This document shows positions 36,430 to 48,299 of a stretch of 64,000 nt of DNA, piece by piece (the stretch's first letter is position 1; the number at the start of each line of letters is the position of its first letter). The position numbers were made by a program, and so were the translations under genes. The notes beneath the pieces were generated by a model. The model saw nothing but the letters and a program-made list of their open reading frames with translations. It was not told where the DNA came from and ran no database searches. Source of the DNA: Glossina fuscipes (lineage: Eukaryota > Arthropoda > Insecta > Diptera > Glossinidae); contig NW_023998490.1 of the NCBI RefSeq assembly GCF_014805625.2, positions 539,197-603,196 of the forward strand, given 5' to 3'.

Positions 36430-37425
36430 TCACTTGTCGTGTAAGAGTACATTAAGTTTGTACATTTGTATGTAGCTAGCATCCAGAAAAAGTTGAGACA
36501 AACCCGCCTTTTATTATACTGACTGATTCAGAGACAACTTCTCAAACGAAAATTTGGTGCAATGACGTGTTCGGACCCATGCATCGTTCCTCATATAACA
36601 CCTGATTTTGCAAAATCGTTACAATAAATTTGAAAATATTGCAATTTTCAAAATGCTTCAATAAAACTCGCTGAGCAATAGCACTTCGACATTTTAAATT
36701 GATGTGAAAAATTTGCTTTTTGATCACTCTCGTGTAACTATTCCTACGAAAATCGAACCTTTATGTGGTGAAAGGATCTAATTTTCCGTATTTTATAGCG
36801 AAAATCACGGCAAATCGGCGAACAAGTCAATCTTACCGAATTTGGTTCACGTAGGTCAATTTTTTCGTTATCACCGCCTATAAAGGTTCTCCAGCAACAC
36901 GAATCCCTAGATGTGAAAAAGGCCTACAAAATATCTAATATGTTGTGTTGAAAATTTATTCATGATAGTAATTTAACATAAAAATGAAGTAGATCAAATT
37001 TGGACGACATGGATCCATCCGTATAGGATTTCTCATGATTAGTTAGCCGTTCAGAAAAATTCCAATTTTAATTTCTGATATTTTATGATAAAAGTTGGTC
37101 CATGGTAGCAAAATAACCAAAAAAATGAACAGAAGGGAAATTGGGTCGCATAAGTTTATTTGTAGACCCCAACGTATATAGGGATTATCATAAAAGTCTA
37201 ATTTCTAGTTGTTTGCGACTGAAACTGAAAAATGATAAAAAGTTATATTTCCCAATTTTTAGGCCATGTGATACTTTGGGCATCCTCCAACATGCGAGCC
37301 TTCACAGAAAGTATACTTTTGCAGGGAAATAATGTGCTGTGTTATTATCAAATCGGATAAATAATTGTTGGCGAAGTGGTTCAGGGTGTCTAGAGGTCGG
37401 CCTTGTCTGACTATAATGTTAATGT
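36430..37425 (+). repeat. Dispersed repeat family B, copy 3
   Basis: CGAACCTTTATGTGGTGAAA, CTTACCGAATTTGGTTCACG with TAGGTCAAT, CGCCTATAAAGGTTCTCCAG, AAATTTGGACGACATGG, GTATATAGGGATTATCATAA and GGTGTCTAGAGGTCGGCCTT run parallel to 23980-24560. Divergence is substantial. Confidence 0.65.
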
Positions 37426-38220
37426 GCCTTACCTGTTTTAAAATAAATTAATAACAAGATCATATATATATCGCTGCCTAAAAAAAAACTGCAGCATATG
37501 GATGCTAAGAAACACTCAAAGTGCCCTGGAAGAGTAGATAATCGAATCGATATCTTCTTTCCATTTCCTTTTCGTTAATGTCTCGGGCATAAAGCATATA
37601 AAATTCATTTTCGTTTATCCTGGTCCTGAATCTTCTTTATTTTGTGAAATACTTTCTGGCCCAAAATATGTACTCTCAACGCCAATGTTTCCGAAGAAGA
37701 AAATTCAGTGAGGGAGGGCCCTATTATTCGGTTGAAGAAGACATTTGCAATGGTGTTCTCATTACATAGCTTTAGAACCGCGAGAGTTTGACAAGACTAA
37801 CTTTAAATAGTGATAGTCTAGAGATAATTTGTTGAGTGACCAAAATGACTATGAAAACTATGAAAAAATTTTCAATATTTTGCAATGACACTTCCTGCAA
37901 AGCGATGAGAGCTCATAGTAAAAAAATTTGAAGATTTGTCGATCTTTTCCGCTCGAGAAAGGCCATTATATTTGGCCTCATGATATCACTACGGAAATAA
38001 CCAATGGCGAAGAAAACAGATTTGAACCATTTAACCAATCAAGGAAAAATAAAATTTCTGCATTTGAAGACGAAGTGAATTAATAGTGAAGTGATTAATG
38101 AAGTGAATGCTCAGTCGCGAATTAATGCTGAAAGCAAATGAAATTCAGGCCATTTTGAAAAGGGAGTGTTATCTGGCGAAGAACATATATGCGAAAAAAA
38201 TCGTGACGCTTGATTTGTCA
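37426..38220. other. Featureless stretch
   Basis: No supported feature. It may include unreadable upstream parts of the mariner fossil that follows. Confidence 0.4.
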
Positions 38221-38224
38221 AACT

Positions 38225-38480
38225 GCATGGATGGGCCCAAAACCAAAGTTACAATTATGTAAGATAATGCTTTGCCCTTGGCGGATTTGGAAAGGGGTCG
38301 TGCATGATGAATTGTTCATGCCTACTTGCATTTGATTTCGGCAAGTGTCTAGACTTGCTCAATAGGTATAGACGTCCTCTTCTGTTACAACAATGCCAGA
38401 CTGCAAAAATTTTGCAAAAGAATTAATTTCGCCAAAGGTGGAAATTTCTTGATGCTGTAAAGCCCATTTCAAAAAAGGCT
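38225..38480 (+). mobile_element. Degenerate mariner transposase fossil
   Basis: KIMLCPWRIWKGVVHDELF (about 38260-38316) matches the mariner stretch around the conserved WWDWKG word, which reads WRIWKG here. Further on, FCYNNARLQ (about 38380-38406) occupies the place of the HQDNARPH block that carries the second catalytic Asp, with that Asp replaced by Asn. The linking sequence contains stops. No inverted repeats were found at plausible distances. It is older than, and distinct from, the mariner at 57574-58817. Confidence 0.55.
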
Positions 38481-38484
38481 CGCG

Positions 38485-40245
38485 AAAATTCCTTAGCTCT
38501 TTTTTTCGCCTATAAATAACAAAAATTATACATTGATCGAAGAAAGACTTTATCGGAGAAACTGCGCTTGATTTAAAGTATCAGGAAATTACGTTCGATT
38601 GTTGGTAAAAACTGGCGATGAACTTTTTTCTTGGTTAGGTCAACACATGTCTGACCATCTCGAGTGAAGTTCTTAACTTTATTCATTGATTAAAAGGTGG
38701 TACATGAATTTTAACAATTCCCGGCACTTTTTGCTCGCACTATTGTGTGTGCTCATAAACTAATATAAGTAAGTTTGTATTTGCATTATCTAAAATAGAA
38801 TGATTGAATAGTAAGTAAATATTATGATTTGAGTACAATTGATTGACAATTGAATTTTTAATTTTATTCCATACTTCCATAACTCATTTCCGGTGCGACA
38901 GCATAGAAAGACCTTTAAATTTATTTTCGATTGTCTACGATTGTCTTTCGAGTACACATTTGATAAAATCTATATTCAAGTATCATTCATTTTTCTTAAA
39001 AAAAATTCCCAACTACATATGACTTTATCTCCATATTCCTTTGATGCGGTACTTTTTCACTTATTTATTTATTTATTTATTTTTTTTTTTCCTTTTTGTC
39101 CTTTTAAGCGCATAGCTTCAGCAAATCAATGCTGAACCTTTCAACTTGGGCATAATCTCTTGCTGTTACTTTTGCCTTTTCTTTGTTTCTACTTTAAGTT
39201 TAGCATACTTTTAGGATTTTTATGTTTGACTGTCTAGAGTGATACGCAGATGGTATGTGTATAGGGGTGTGTCAAAATGAACCGAGATATATTGGATTTC
39301 ATTTTAAGATTATACGCCTTAAGTAGTAAAATCAAAGACATTGATGCGAAAGACACGAGCCCAAGCAACATGTTCCCCCAATACTGGTGAATTCATGCAT
39401 TTATTGTATAAAAAAAGTTAATAAACCTCCGTACCGCCGTATGTAGGACTAGAAAATTATCTCGAGGATAAGCTATACAACGTTAAAGCACAAAAACCAC
39501 AAAAGTTCCCAAAGAAGAAACTCATCGCTGGCAATCGAACAAGTTGCCATTAATTATTTCGATATTATTTCGGAAAAAATTGCTATAAAAGGTTATCAGA
39601 TTTTTCTTGGCTCACGCAATAACGAAAGCGACAATTTCCGATCCATTTGTGCCTATCCACAAGTCACCCAGCACTTGTCCGTTTATTCGCTTATAGTTAC
39701 ATCGTAATATTCTTTTCACTTTCAAGCTTTTCCTAGCAACAGTCTTGGAAAAATTTTTACAAAAAAATTTTTTTTTAAAACTGTTGATGTTTTAATCTTA
39801 CTTGCTGCAGGGTTGTTGAAATTGTCCTGGTAAGTGAAAAAGAGGTAAATATTTCGTAAAACTTCTAAAGCTTTTCATAATTCTTTCACGTGAAAATTAG
39901 CGGAACTATAAAAAGTGAAGAAAATATCGAAGGCATAATGGCTATGGTCACCTCTGGAATAAATAGCATATTTTGGTCAAATACTTTATCCTATTACTAT
40001 GTGGGAAATTCGTACTGCGACCTGAAAGATCCATTGTCCTCCCGCCGTCTTCTTTTATACGGAGAATCATACCTAATGTGGCGTTCGCCAAACAATTTGT
40101 GTTTGATTCATGTTTGATTCTGCAGCTGGCCACGCATTCACATAGGATATGATGGAATGTTTTCTTTCGTGGAATCTACGTAAATCGGTATTACATATCT
40201 TGCAGGTGATACCAGAATGTGGTATGATACGCGAGGAAATCGAAG
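38485..40245. other. Featureless stretch with TTTA run
   Basis: A TTTA repeat and T run lie at about 39060-39091. Otherwise nothing is recognised. Confidence 0.4.
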
Positions 40246-40264
40246 GTCAAACACGGGTCACTGT

Positions 40265-40370
40265 TCCGTAGGTGCCGTAGCTTAAGTGGTAAACTTTTTT
40301 GCTTGCTATCGTGCTACATTATGCTTCCAACGACAAGGTGGACGAACACTTTGATCTCGCCAAGTGACTT
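40265..40370 (+). mobile_element. Possible tRNA-like SINE remnant
   Basis: GTGCCGTAGCTTAAGTGGTA contains TAGCTTAAGTGG, close to the polymerase III A box. The expected B box is reduced to an ACTTTGATCTCG word near 40350. No tail shared with the 26 kb and 45 kb copies is visible. Confidence 0.25.
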
Positions 40371-40779
40371 CACTAAAGACATAAACCGAAGCGTTCTTCA
40401 GGAATGGCATAATTTAGACGCGTATTGTGGGAAACATTAATTTTCATTGGGAAATGACTTGTTCTAAGTAATCGTTATGTTTGTACATAAAAGCGTCAAA
40501 TTTCGTTAAGTAAACAACTTGCAGTCTTTTGTACTATTCCCTTATATTCATAATCCAGTTAAGGTTTTAATGATCAGTTTATGAGAGCAAGGGCAGAGTC
40601 ACCCGGTTTGTGGTTAATTTTCAGGAAAAACAAGAAACACGAGAGCACAACTTGCTTCACCCTAATAAATGACAACATAAAACGACGCTGCATTTGAGAC
40701 ACCCTTTGTGTACAATATGTATGCGTGCACACATATACACATGTAAATAGTCACAGTAAGATTGCACAAATTTATGAGT

Positions 40780-40865
40780 ATATCACTGGATATATATTGT
40801 ATTATATTATATTATAAATGTACATATTATACTTATTATATTATAAACGTATATACATATGTATT
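40780..40865. repeat. ATTATA-rich low-complexity region
   Basis: Repeated TATTATATTATA words and short ACGTATATACATATG palindromes. Confidence 0.7.
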
Positions 40866-40999
40866 AAGGCTTAGTTTTGTGTAGTTATTCTTCAGCGGAT
40901 TACAGTTTTTTGAACATGTTGACAAGGATTATCTTTTTTAAGCATTTTAGGTATTTGCAACTTTATGTTTTGTTTTTTCTTATATTGTTTGGGTTGTTT

Positions 41000-41240
41000 G
41001 AATTAAATATTAAAAAAAAAAAAAAATTAAAAAAAAGATGAAGAAAAAGAAAATATCAAAAATGTTATTCATTCATTTATTTATTTATTTATTTATTTTT
41101 TTTGTCTTTTTTATTTGCCTTTGTTGATTTTGATGGATTAAAGGATGAGTAAACATAAGTGCAAATGTACATAAGTGCATACATGACTTTACTTATTGAA
41201 CCATTACAACACTCATGCGTGCATTACATTTCCAATATCT

Positions 41241-41277
<37 letters not shown>
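41000..41277. repeat. Poly-A, TTTA and TA microsatellite cluster
   Basis: An A run at 41012-41025, a TTTA run at about 41072-41097, and a pure TA run at 41243-41277. Confidence 0.9.
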
Positions 41278-41279
<2 letters not shown>

Positions 41280-41282
<3 letters not shown>

Positions 41283-42130
41283 GTATGCATAAACGCATAT
41301 GTAGATGCATGAAAGACAGAAATTGCACAATTCATCAGAATGACGCTGAAAACTGATAAACATACCATTTTAAAGCAAATGATTGTCATTTTTCATGAGC
41401 ATGCACGACAAACATGAAATGATTTAAAAAAAAAACAGAAAAAGAAGAAGAAGAAGAAGAAGAGAAAAACACTATAAAGTAATTCTATTCGTTTCCCGCG
41501 CTTCAAATAAATCATTTTCTAATTAATTTTTGACGGTAAATGTGAAGAGTTAAAAAAATAGGAAGGAAAACTATGCTCCGCTTGATCCGAATATAAGGCA
41601 TCATCTGGGTTGCTTTCTTTTTTTAAGTTCTACTCTCATTGGCGCCAGCCATTTTCCTGTGAACATCTGGCAAAGATTTTACAACACACATACAAGACGA
41701 GTTTCATACAATAGCATAGCTTGTAATGGCCTTGAACATCTCGAGATTTGTGCTACAAAAAGAAAAAAACATTTACCCACCGAATTATAGAACGATACAA
41801 AAGAAATTGTTTTCGCATCACGCCCCTACTCGGCAAGAAAAGCCGTTTTGAAGACGATATTTTGGACCAGAAAGATAAGGTCTGTTCAAGTATGACAACT
41901 CGACGATTTGAACGGTTTTCTATTTACAAACGGCCAGAATTTTCAAAAAGCCATCACAAGGACGCATTTTCGCATGTCGTAGTTTCTCCGCTTATCACCT
42001 CGTTTATGTCCATGGGCACAGGCACATCTTAAACAACGCTTTGATATGTACGGAGATATGAAAAAATAAATACTCAAATGCACAATTATTTTCTATATAA
42101 ATATTCCGATTCATTCTTACATCATTTTTG
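41280..42130. other. Featureless stretch
   Basis: A 94-codon frame at 41748-42032 has no recognisable domain. An AAG run lies at about 41441-41463. Confidence 0.4.
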
Positions 42131-42134
42131 CTTT

Positions 42135-42300
42135 CTTTTTTTATATGACTAATCGCTTAGGGGACATAACCTGTTCGTGTAACACAGTGCTGGTATAGGT
42201 ATGACCAAAGTAAATTCTACCGCGCTTTAGATTCGATTTGATCTCACGAACACTGACTTGGTAGTCATGAATCTTGCCTACTTGCCTACTCACGCCGGTA
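42135..42300 (-). mobile_element. tRNA-derived SINE-like copy (family S)
   Basis: On the minus strand GGCGTGAGTAGGCAAGTAGG leads into CATGACTACCAAGTCAGTG and then GAGATCAAATCGAATCT. That is tRNA-like order: an A box region, an anticodon-arm region and a B-box-like AGATCAAATCG. The following GCGCGGTAGAATTTAC word is the body block shared with the 15.8 kb and 45.1 kb copies. Confidence 0.55.
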
Positions 42301-43120
42301 CCTATGTGTGCTCTTAGAGGGTTTAAGATGCTATGATTGTTTAGTTGAACGCCGATCCATCTGTCCAACAGTCGAACAATAAAGCACACTAAATATGTCC
42401 TCCGGCTTGTTATGCCGAAAAACACATGTTATATAATCTTTAACAGCTACATGCTATGTATGTATTTATTAATGTATTAAAAAAAGTCTTCATAAAAATT
42501 TATAAATGCAAAATGAAAATGTTCGTATAGAAAATCGTGTAGATCGTAAACAGAAAATAGTAAACTATGTGATAGTAAAAGTGCTCCTTTAATCATCCAT
42601 TGCGCATAAAATGAGGTTAACACTCTTGCCTGTGCATACATTTCGCGTAAGAATGGAGTTAATTTTCTAAATTTATTTTTCGATTCTCTTATATATGAAA
42701 GTTTTTAACGCGCATCTTAGGGTACATAAAAAATTTGTAGTAGATTTTCTTAAAAGCAAAATTACATACATGGCCGCTCACTATGTGAAAATATATCACA
42801 AGTAAGAAAATTATATTTTCCTGGGATTGTATTTATTTATACCCATCATCATTACCCTAGAAAAGGTTAAAAAAAAGGAAAAACAAAAATTTCCATACTC
42901 TATAACATTAGTTGATCTTGGCAGATTTTTTTATTTTCGTAAAAAAAAAAATTCAAATTTTTATCGCGTGTCTAGTGTAGTTTACGAGTACTGAGCCGAA
43001 AACCAAAAAGAACGGAAAGTAAAGATGTTTTCAATTTTTGTTGCATTATAAGTGAGTCCTTTGATCAGTTATCGAATTCTTTTGCAAATTTGAACTCAAC
43101 TCGTTTCTGCGGTCAGGAGA
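42301..43120. other. Featureless stretch; holds one half of a local duplication
   Basis: GTCTAGTGTAGTTTACG with GGAAAGTAAAGATGTTTTC (42968-43032) resembles 43608-43672, about 640 bases downstream, on the same strand. No gene seen. Confidence 0.4.
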
Positions 43121-43124
43121 ACGT

Positions 43125-43310
43125 TTAAAACACACGTTAATTACACAGACAGTCAGACAGACATGCGGACAGGCCGAACAGTAATTCAGAATTTGATGTC
43201 GATCACAAATATATGAAGACATTTTAGGGGTCTCTGAAACTTCCTTCTGAGTGCTGCAAACGTTGTGAAAAGAGAATATACCCTCCGTGCTTTGATGGAT
43301 AAAATGGATG
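43125..43310 (+). repeat. Dispersed repeat family X, plus orientation
   Basis: CAGACAGTCAGACAGACATG, ATTCAGAATTTGATGTCGAT, CACAAATATATGAAGAC, TCTGAAACTTCCTTCTGAG, GCTGCAAACGTTGTGAAAAG and AATATACCCTCCGTGCTTTG: the most complete 3' half of the family in this window. Confidence 0.75.
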
Positions 43311-45060
43311 AAATACGGAATGTGTATAAATAGCTATTTAATCGTGGAAAACATAAAAATTCAATTAAATCGTGACATAACATAGCATGCGAAACAAAAG
43401 ATAAAAACGAACACTTATTTCACACAAATAAGCAAAGCAAGGAAGAAAATTATAGTCGACTGTGAACAAGTCCTATATATTCTCCACCTGTATGCTAAGG
43501 AAGACTGGGAAAACAACAAAAACACTTAATTTTCGCATTCTATAGTATTGAACGGATGTGACTGACTATTTGCATTTTTCTAGTACACATGTGCAACTTC
43601 TTATTGTGTGTCTATTGTGGTTTACGGGAAGTGATTGAAAACCCAGAAAGTAAAGATATTTCTAGCTTACGATGCACTGAACGCGTATTCTCCGACCGAA
43701 TTCACTTAAAGACGAGATTTTCATTTTTGGGAACGGAAAATGCAGAAAACCGGTCACACCTATGTGCTATTATGACGTATTGTAGTTGCATTTTCATAAC
43801 GTCCGGAAACGAACTTCAAAAAACCGACATAGAATGTACATTCTTGGCCAGTGCCAAATTCGGAATGCACCTAAGCATGTCCTCTGTCTATTTGCCCAAC
43901 TGCGTAGTAGCTGCGATAAGCAAACACCTGTTCGCAAAAATGAAGATATCGTCCACAAATTTGATAAAGAGCTTGAAAACGGGCCAAAGCGATCAAAAAG
44001 CACGACTATAATGCAACACTGCTGTTCGTATCTTTTGCTAATTACTCATAAGCTACAGGATATAAATTTTCAGTTTTATTCCATAAAAATCGGGAAAGTC
44101 TACTCCTCCCACCTGATGTTATAAAGTATAAAAATTTAGATTTTCCTTTTTTTTAAGACTTTGTTAGGTAGGATAACGTTTATTCGATTATGCCGATTAT
44201 AATTTTCTTACTTGCTATAACTAAGGACCGATTGACTAGACTTGACCAGATATTTTACAAATTTAATGTATTGGTTTGATATGTTTGGTCGATTCGACGA
44301 ATAATATTTGCTTTAAATATTTTCTTGGCCTGGTACTGATAAATTAGCTGAATCGATAGGAGAGCACGACTACAGCGCAGCATAGACTATAAACGCTAAT
44401 ACTTTCTGGGTTGTTTGTTTAACACTCATAACTCGCTGTGGATATTCGGTAAGGATTTCCATGTACATTCTACAAAAATCGGTAAAATCAGCCACACTTA
44501 CCTTTACTATAAAGTCCTTTCGTCCTTTTACTCCTTCTGTTTTTTTTTTTTTCAAACTTTTTTTTAAAAAAAAAGTTGTTGATTTAAGGAATTCGAAAAT
44601 TCTAAAAAAAATTTTCCTATTTTTTTTAGTAAAAAAAAAAAAAAAAAACGAAAATCATTCTTGAAAAAGTTTCAAAAAAAGCCGTAATCGTGAGGCATCT
44701 CTATTCTGCAGCCCACACTGTGTCCCTGTTAGAAGTTTAAATCTTAAAAAAATCATTTAATGCCCTTGGCTACAGGTGGCCCAGTACGTATGAAATATTG
44801 AAAATAATCATTTTTTTGTGATTTGTGCGATTTGCTTGTATTTGGTTTGTTCTGCTTGTTGACAGAAAAAGTTAAATTTTCTATTTAATAAAAGGCAATC
44901 GCTTGTCAATAAAAACTGTGTAAACTAACTGAGCGAAGAAATCCTAAACATTTCTCTTTAGAATATCGCTTTAAAGATATTCCTAGAAATTTGAATGGAT
45001 GCTTACTACTTTGAAAAATTTTAATTAAGCTTATAACAGAAATGTCGCTTCATTATAATA
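43311..45060. other. Non-coding stretch, repeat-like
   Basis: The 140-codon frame at 43589-44011 overlaps an opposing 69-codon frame and another plus frame, shows no domain, and begins inside the local duplication noted at 42968. GAGCACGACTACAGCGCAGC near 44361 echoes AGCACGACTATAATGCAAC near 44000, which again points to repeat-derived sequence. I do not call a gene. Confidence 0.4.
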
Positions 45061-45066
45061 AATTCT

Positions 45067-45232
45067 TTTATTTATTTATTTATCGTCTACATATTTTGCA
45101 AATAAATGTACAAAGAATGGATCTATAGGCTGCCAGGTCGCCTGTGTTGTACACTCTACCGCACTTGAGCACGAAAGCATGACCACTGTATTGTTAGTCG
45201 CGATCTCTTGACGGCTCGGTCACTCATGCCGA
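45067..45232 (-). mobile_element. tRNA-derived SINE (family S), best copy
   Basis: On the minus strand the head reads GGCATGAGTGACCGAGCCGT, whose TGACCGAGCCG word fits the tRNA-Ser/Leu type A box. ATCGCGACTAACAATACAGT follows as the anticodon arm, then a variable arm, a decayed B box (GTGCTCAAGTGC), and the body block GCGGTAGAGTGTACAACAC. The tail, on the plus strand TTTATTTATTTATTTATCGT, is a (TAAA)n tract as expected for a SINE. Body and tail align with the 26 kb copy. Confidence 0.65.
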
Positions 45233-45234
45233 TA

Positions 45235-47095
45235 TCGAGTCGCTTTTATTATTATTTTTTTTTTGCATCAGTCTGTAATTCTCCCTTTCTAGGACCATAA
45301 AACTACCCGTGAATGGCCTAATATTCGTCTTCATTCTCTTTCTTTCAAAATTTCATGGCCGAAAAAGCATCTTTTTCATCATCTCCCAATGACAAAAACT
45401 CCCGTTTTACAGTTTACCTGTTGCGAACTAATAAACAAAACGGCAAGAAAGTGTATAATTCACTGTCCGCCATCCTGCTGAGTGCTGAAAGCTTGGGCGG
45501 AATCCCTTAAAGTTTTCGATTCGCTACATTAACATTACATTTCTGCTTCGAAATGCATATAAATGGGAATAAAAACTTTCTAAAGATTTTCTCCCGTAGT
45601 CTATTAAAGGGTTCAGAATTCAGCTGATAAAACACTAAGCGGTACCCTACCAGTAAAAATTCATTTGGCACGCAAAGTCATCTTCGAATGACGAGTCGAG
45701 TTCTTCAACATAAACAAGTAAAAAATTTCTTTCAGCTAACAAAAGAACTGACTTCTCCCCTCAAGTGAAATAAGACAAAAAATCTAAAGATCAGGGAAGA
45801 ACTAAAGCTTAATTAAAAACACAGATCAAATTTTAAATTGGGTTGTGAATGGTTTTAATGCAAAACAGTTATGATAATTCTCAGCCAAGGTTAGTCAAAT
45901 CGTTAAAATTATAAAATCTAAACATGTGTACACAACACCATAATATTATCCCATCTTGTAGGAATTCCATTTCGCTCGAAGGCATGAGATTCCGTCCGTC
46001 TTGTCGAATCGAATTTTCATGGAAGAAAGTATGAATGCTTTTTTGTGCTTGTTTTTAAGAAGCATTAAGCGTATCAAGCGTGATGTATACTTTTTCTCTT
46101 TCCTTCAAACCTTTTGTTTTCATTACAAAATACCGCAATTTACTCATCATTTTTCCATAAGATTCTTTCAATAAGCTTGAGATTGTCCTCGCACGGTTTC
46201 CAATGTTATTTGTGCCAATGTCCTCAAAATTCTCCAAAACATTTTGAATAAAATCATATTATGAAACAAAGTGCACATGAGTACTTTCCAACAAGCTTTT
46301 ACTCCCACTCAGATGTCCAGCCTATTAATTTGTCTGGTTACTGAGGGTAAAAGATAAAATCGCTTACAGTAATTTCTCCTCATTAGGAGTAAGAAATCAC
46401 TTGTCGAATATTCCTCCTCGTGCTTCTTCTTAAAATGTCATTATACAGATATTAAAGTGCGACGGAGAAAATGCATTTAAATATATATATATGTTTGTTC
46501 TACCGTTAATCGGAGAATATTGTATAAAATGTTTAGTACACGAACGGTCGGCCTTGCCCGAGTACAATATTCTTTCATATATTTGCTCGCTCCCCGTTCT
46601 TAAGTAGGCCGTGCTTCTTTTGCCACATCAGTCAAAGAGAAAGAAAGCACATTCTACGCTTTACGTGTTGCGAAGGGATGGAGAAAAAAGAAAGGAAAGT
46701 TATAGCCGTATGTAGTTTGGCCGAATTCATAATTACTATCCGAATTTTTATCATACAGTTTTCAATTTCTTGGGAGTAACACTGAGAGCCATTCGAAAGC
46801 CATTCATATTTACTGAATAATAGTTTGCCGATGGTGCCTTTAAATGCACATGAACGCTTTCTAAGGACATCTGCTCGTTTATTAGAAAACATTTGGGCTA
46901 CATCTAGGAATTGACTTGACACAGATAGCTATTTCGGAGCATTTTGAGGGGGTATCGAAATTTCACGAAGAAAATGTGTTTCTCTTAATAAATTTTTTTT
47001 CTTATATTCTCCAAGGATCAAAGAATCTATTAAAGCAAGACGAACTTTAAATCCCCTACAACAATTTGCTTAATGCAATTCGTGATATTGGACGA
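45235..47095. other. Featureless stretch
   Basis: No supported gene. Frames at 46055-46237 and 46632-46922 (minus) lack recognisable features. Confidence 0.4.
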
Positions 47096-47099
47096 GAGA

Positions 47100-47480
47100 C
47101 AGTTTGGACTGTTATATGGTATGGGATAGAAAACATAAACTTTAATGGACTAAATTTTGCTTCAGTTAGTTTCTATTATTGAAATTGCTATTCCGAATCA
47201 ATTTTCATAAGAAAATATTAAAAATCAGACTTTTTTGCTAAATAAAGGCTTATCTTTTATGAAAAGTGTCATAAGGTGTTGGGTACAAAAAAATGCACCT
47301 ACGTGGTCCAATTGTTTTATTTCTCAGTTCTATCCTAAATCTTGAATTATGGATCAATTTTCATTCAAAACATTTATTGAAAATTAAATCTTTTTGTCAT
47401 TTAAAGGCGGTGTTATTTTTGGTTGATGTAACACGACTGCGATTTTCCAAGCGCGCGCTAAAATGAAATTTTAGTTTGAT
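47100..47480 (+). repeat. Probable family B copy 4 (diverged)
   Basis: ATGAAAAGTGTCATAAGG and CACCTACGTGGTCCAATTG with TTATTTCTCAG resemble the TTTGGACCAAGTAGGTCTATT blocks of copies 2 and 3. Alignment is weak. Confidence 0.35.
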
Positions 47481-47899
47481 GTATGTTCATGTCAAACGCA
47501 GTTTACTGGTAAAGATAACACATAAATCTCAAATGAAAGAACGAGTTTTATTACGCAGACCATTTGCATGTATTTTCCTTCAAAGCCAACATACGTTTAT
47601 TCAAATTTACGACTGGAAGTCTAACAAAAACATATTGAATTAATGTGAATGAATACTTTTGATGGAAATCCACCCGCGTAAACTGTGCTAACTGGGCTTT
47701 AACTACTTCAACTTATTGATAATATATTCAGTGCACATAGAATATATATACTATTGGGAATTTTCCAATGCAAACGCGCTCACGGAATATATAGCAAATA
47801 GGTCTTTTCCTATAACAGAGCTAAATCAAATCTAAATTTGAAAAGACGTTCAGAGAGACTGAAGAAGTGAGAGGTAATTTGACTCGTGCCATTACCCAA

Positions 47900-48290
47900 T
47901 CGTTAAGTTTATGAATGAAAAAAAAATTAATAATTTGATCCCTTCTGCTAGCCAATCAATCGTTAACGAGTATGAACGACAAGAATCTAGATAAAGACGT
48001 GATGCTAATGCCCGAGAATCGTCGTGAGAGTTTTGGAGGGAGAACTTTAGTAATGAGCGTCAACAGGGGAGGATTACGTCAAGGAACTAAAATCCCAAGA
48101 ACAACGATCTTATCGAATATCGGCTTATATGATCGTATGGCTCCAACTTGGCCTTTTACTGTTTCTAAAGTTTCCTATCTAAAGTCGCATTGCAAGCCAG
48201 AGGAATTTTGTTTTGGCTCAGTTGAAAACGGAGGAGAATATTGAACTGATTAATCAGATTAACGAGGCGGCAATAAAATAAATTTTAGTG
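47900..48290 (+). mobile_element. Possible Tc1-like transposase fossil (DNA-binding half)
   Basis: In the frame opening at 47972, residues around 43-60 read IPRTTILSNIGLYDRMAP, followed by TWPFTVSKVSYLKSHC. The pattern of a helix-turn-helix ending in GLYxRxA followed by a KPF-like word is typical of Tc1-family transposases. The catalytic part cannot be read downstream and no inverted ends were found. This is a motif-level suggestion. Confidence 0.3.
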
Positions 48291-48299
48291 AATATTTTT

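Noticed and set aside
43589..44011. 140-codon ATG frame on the plus strand
   Set aside because: No domain wording, overlapping frames on both strands look equally plausible, and its start lies in a local duplication. A frame of this length can arise by chance in 64 kb.
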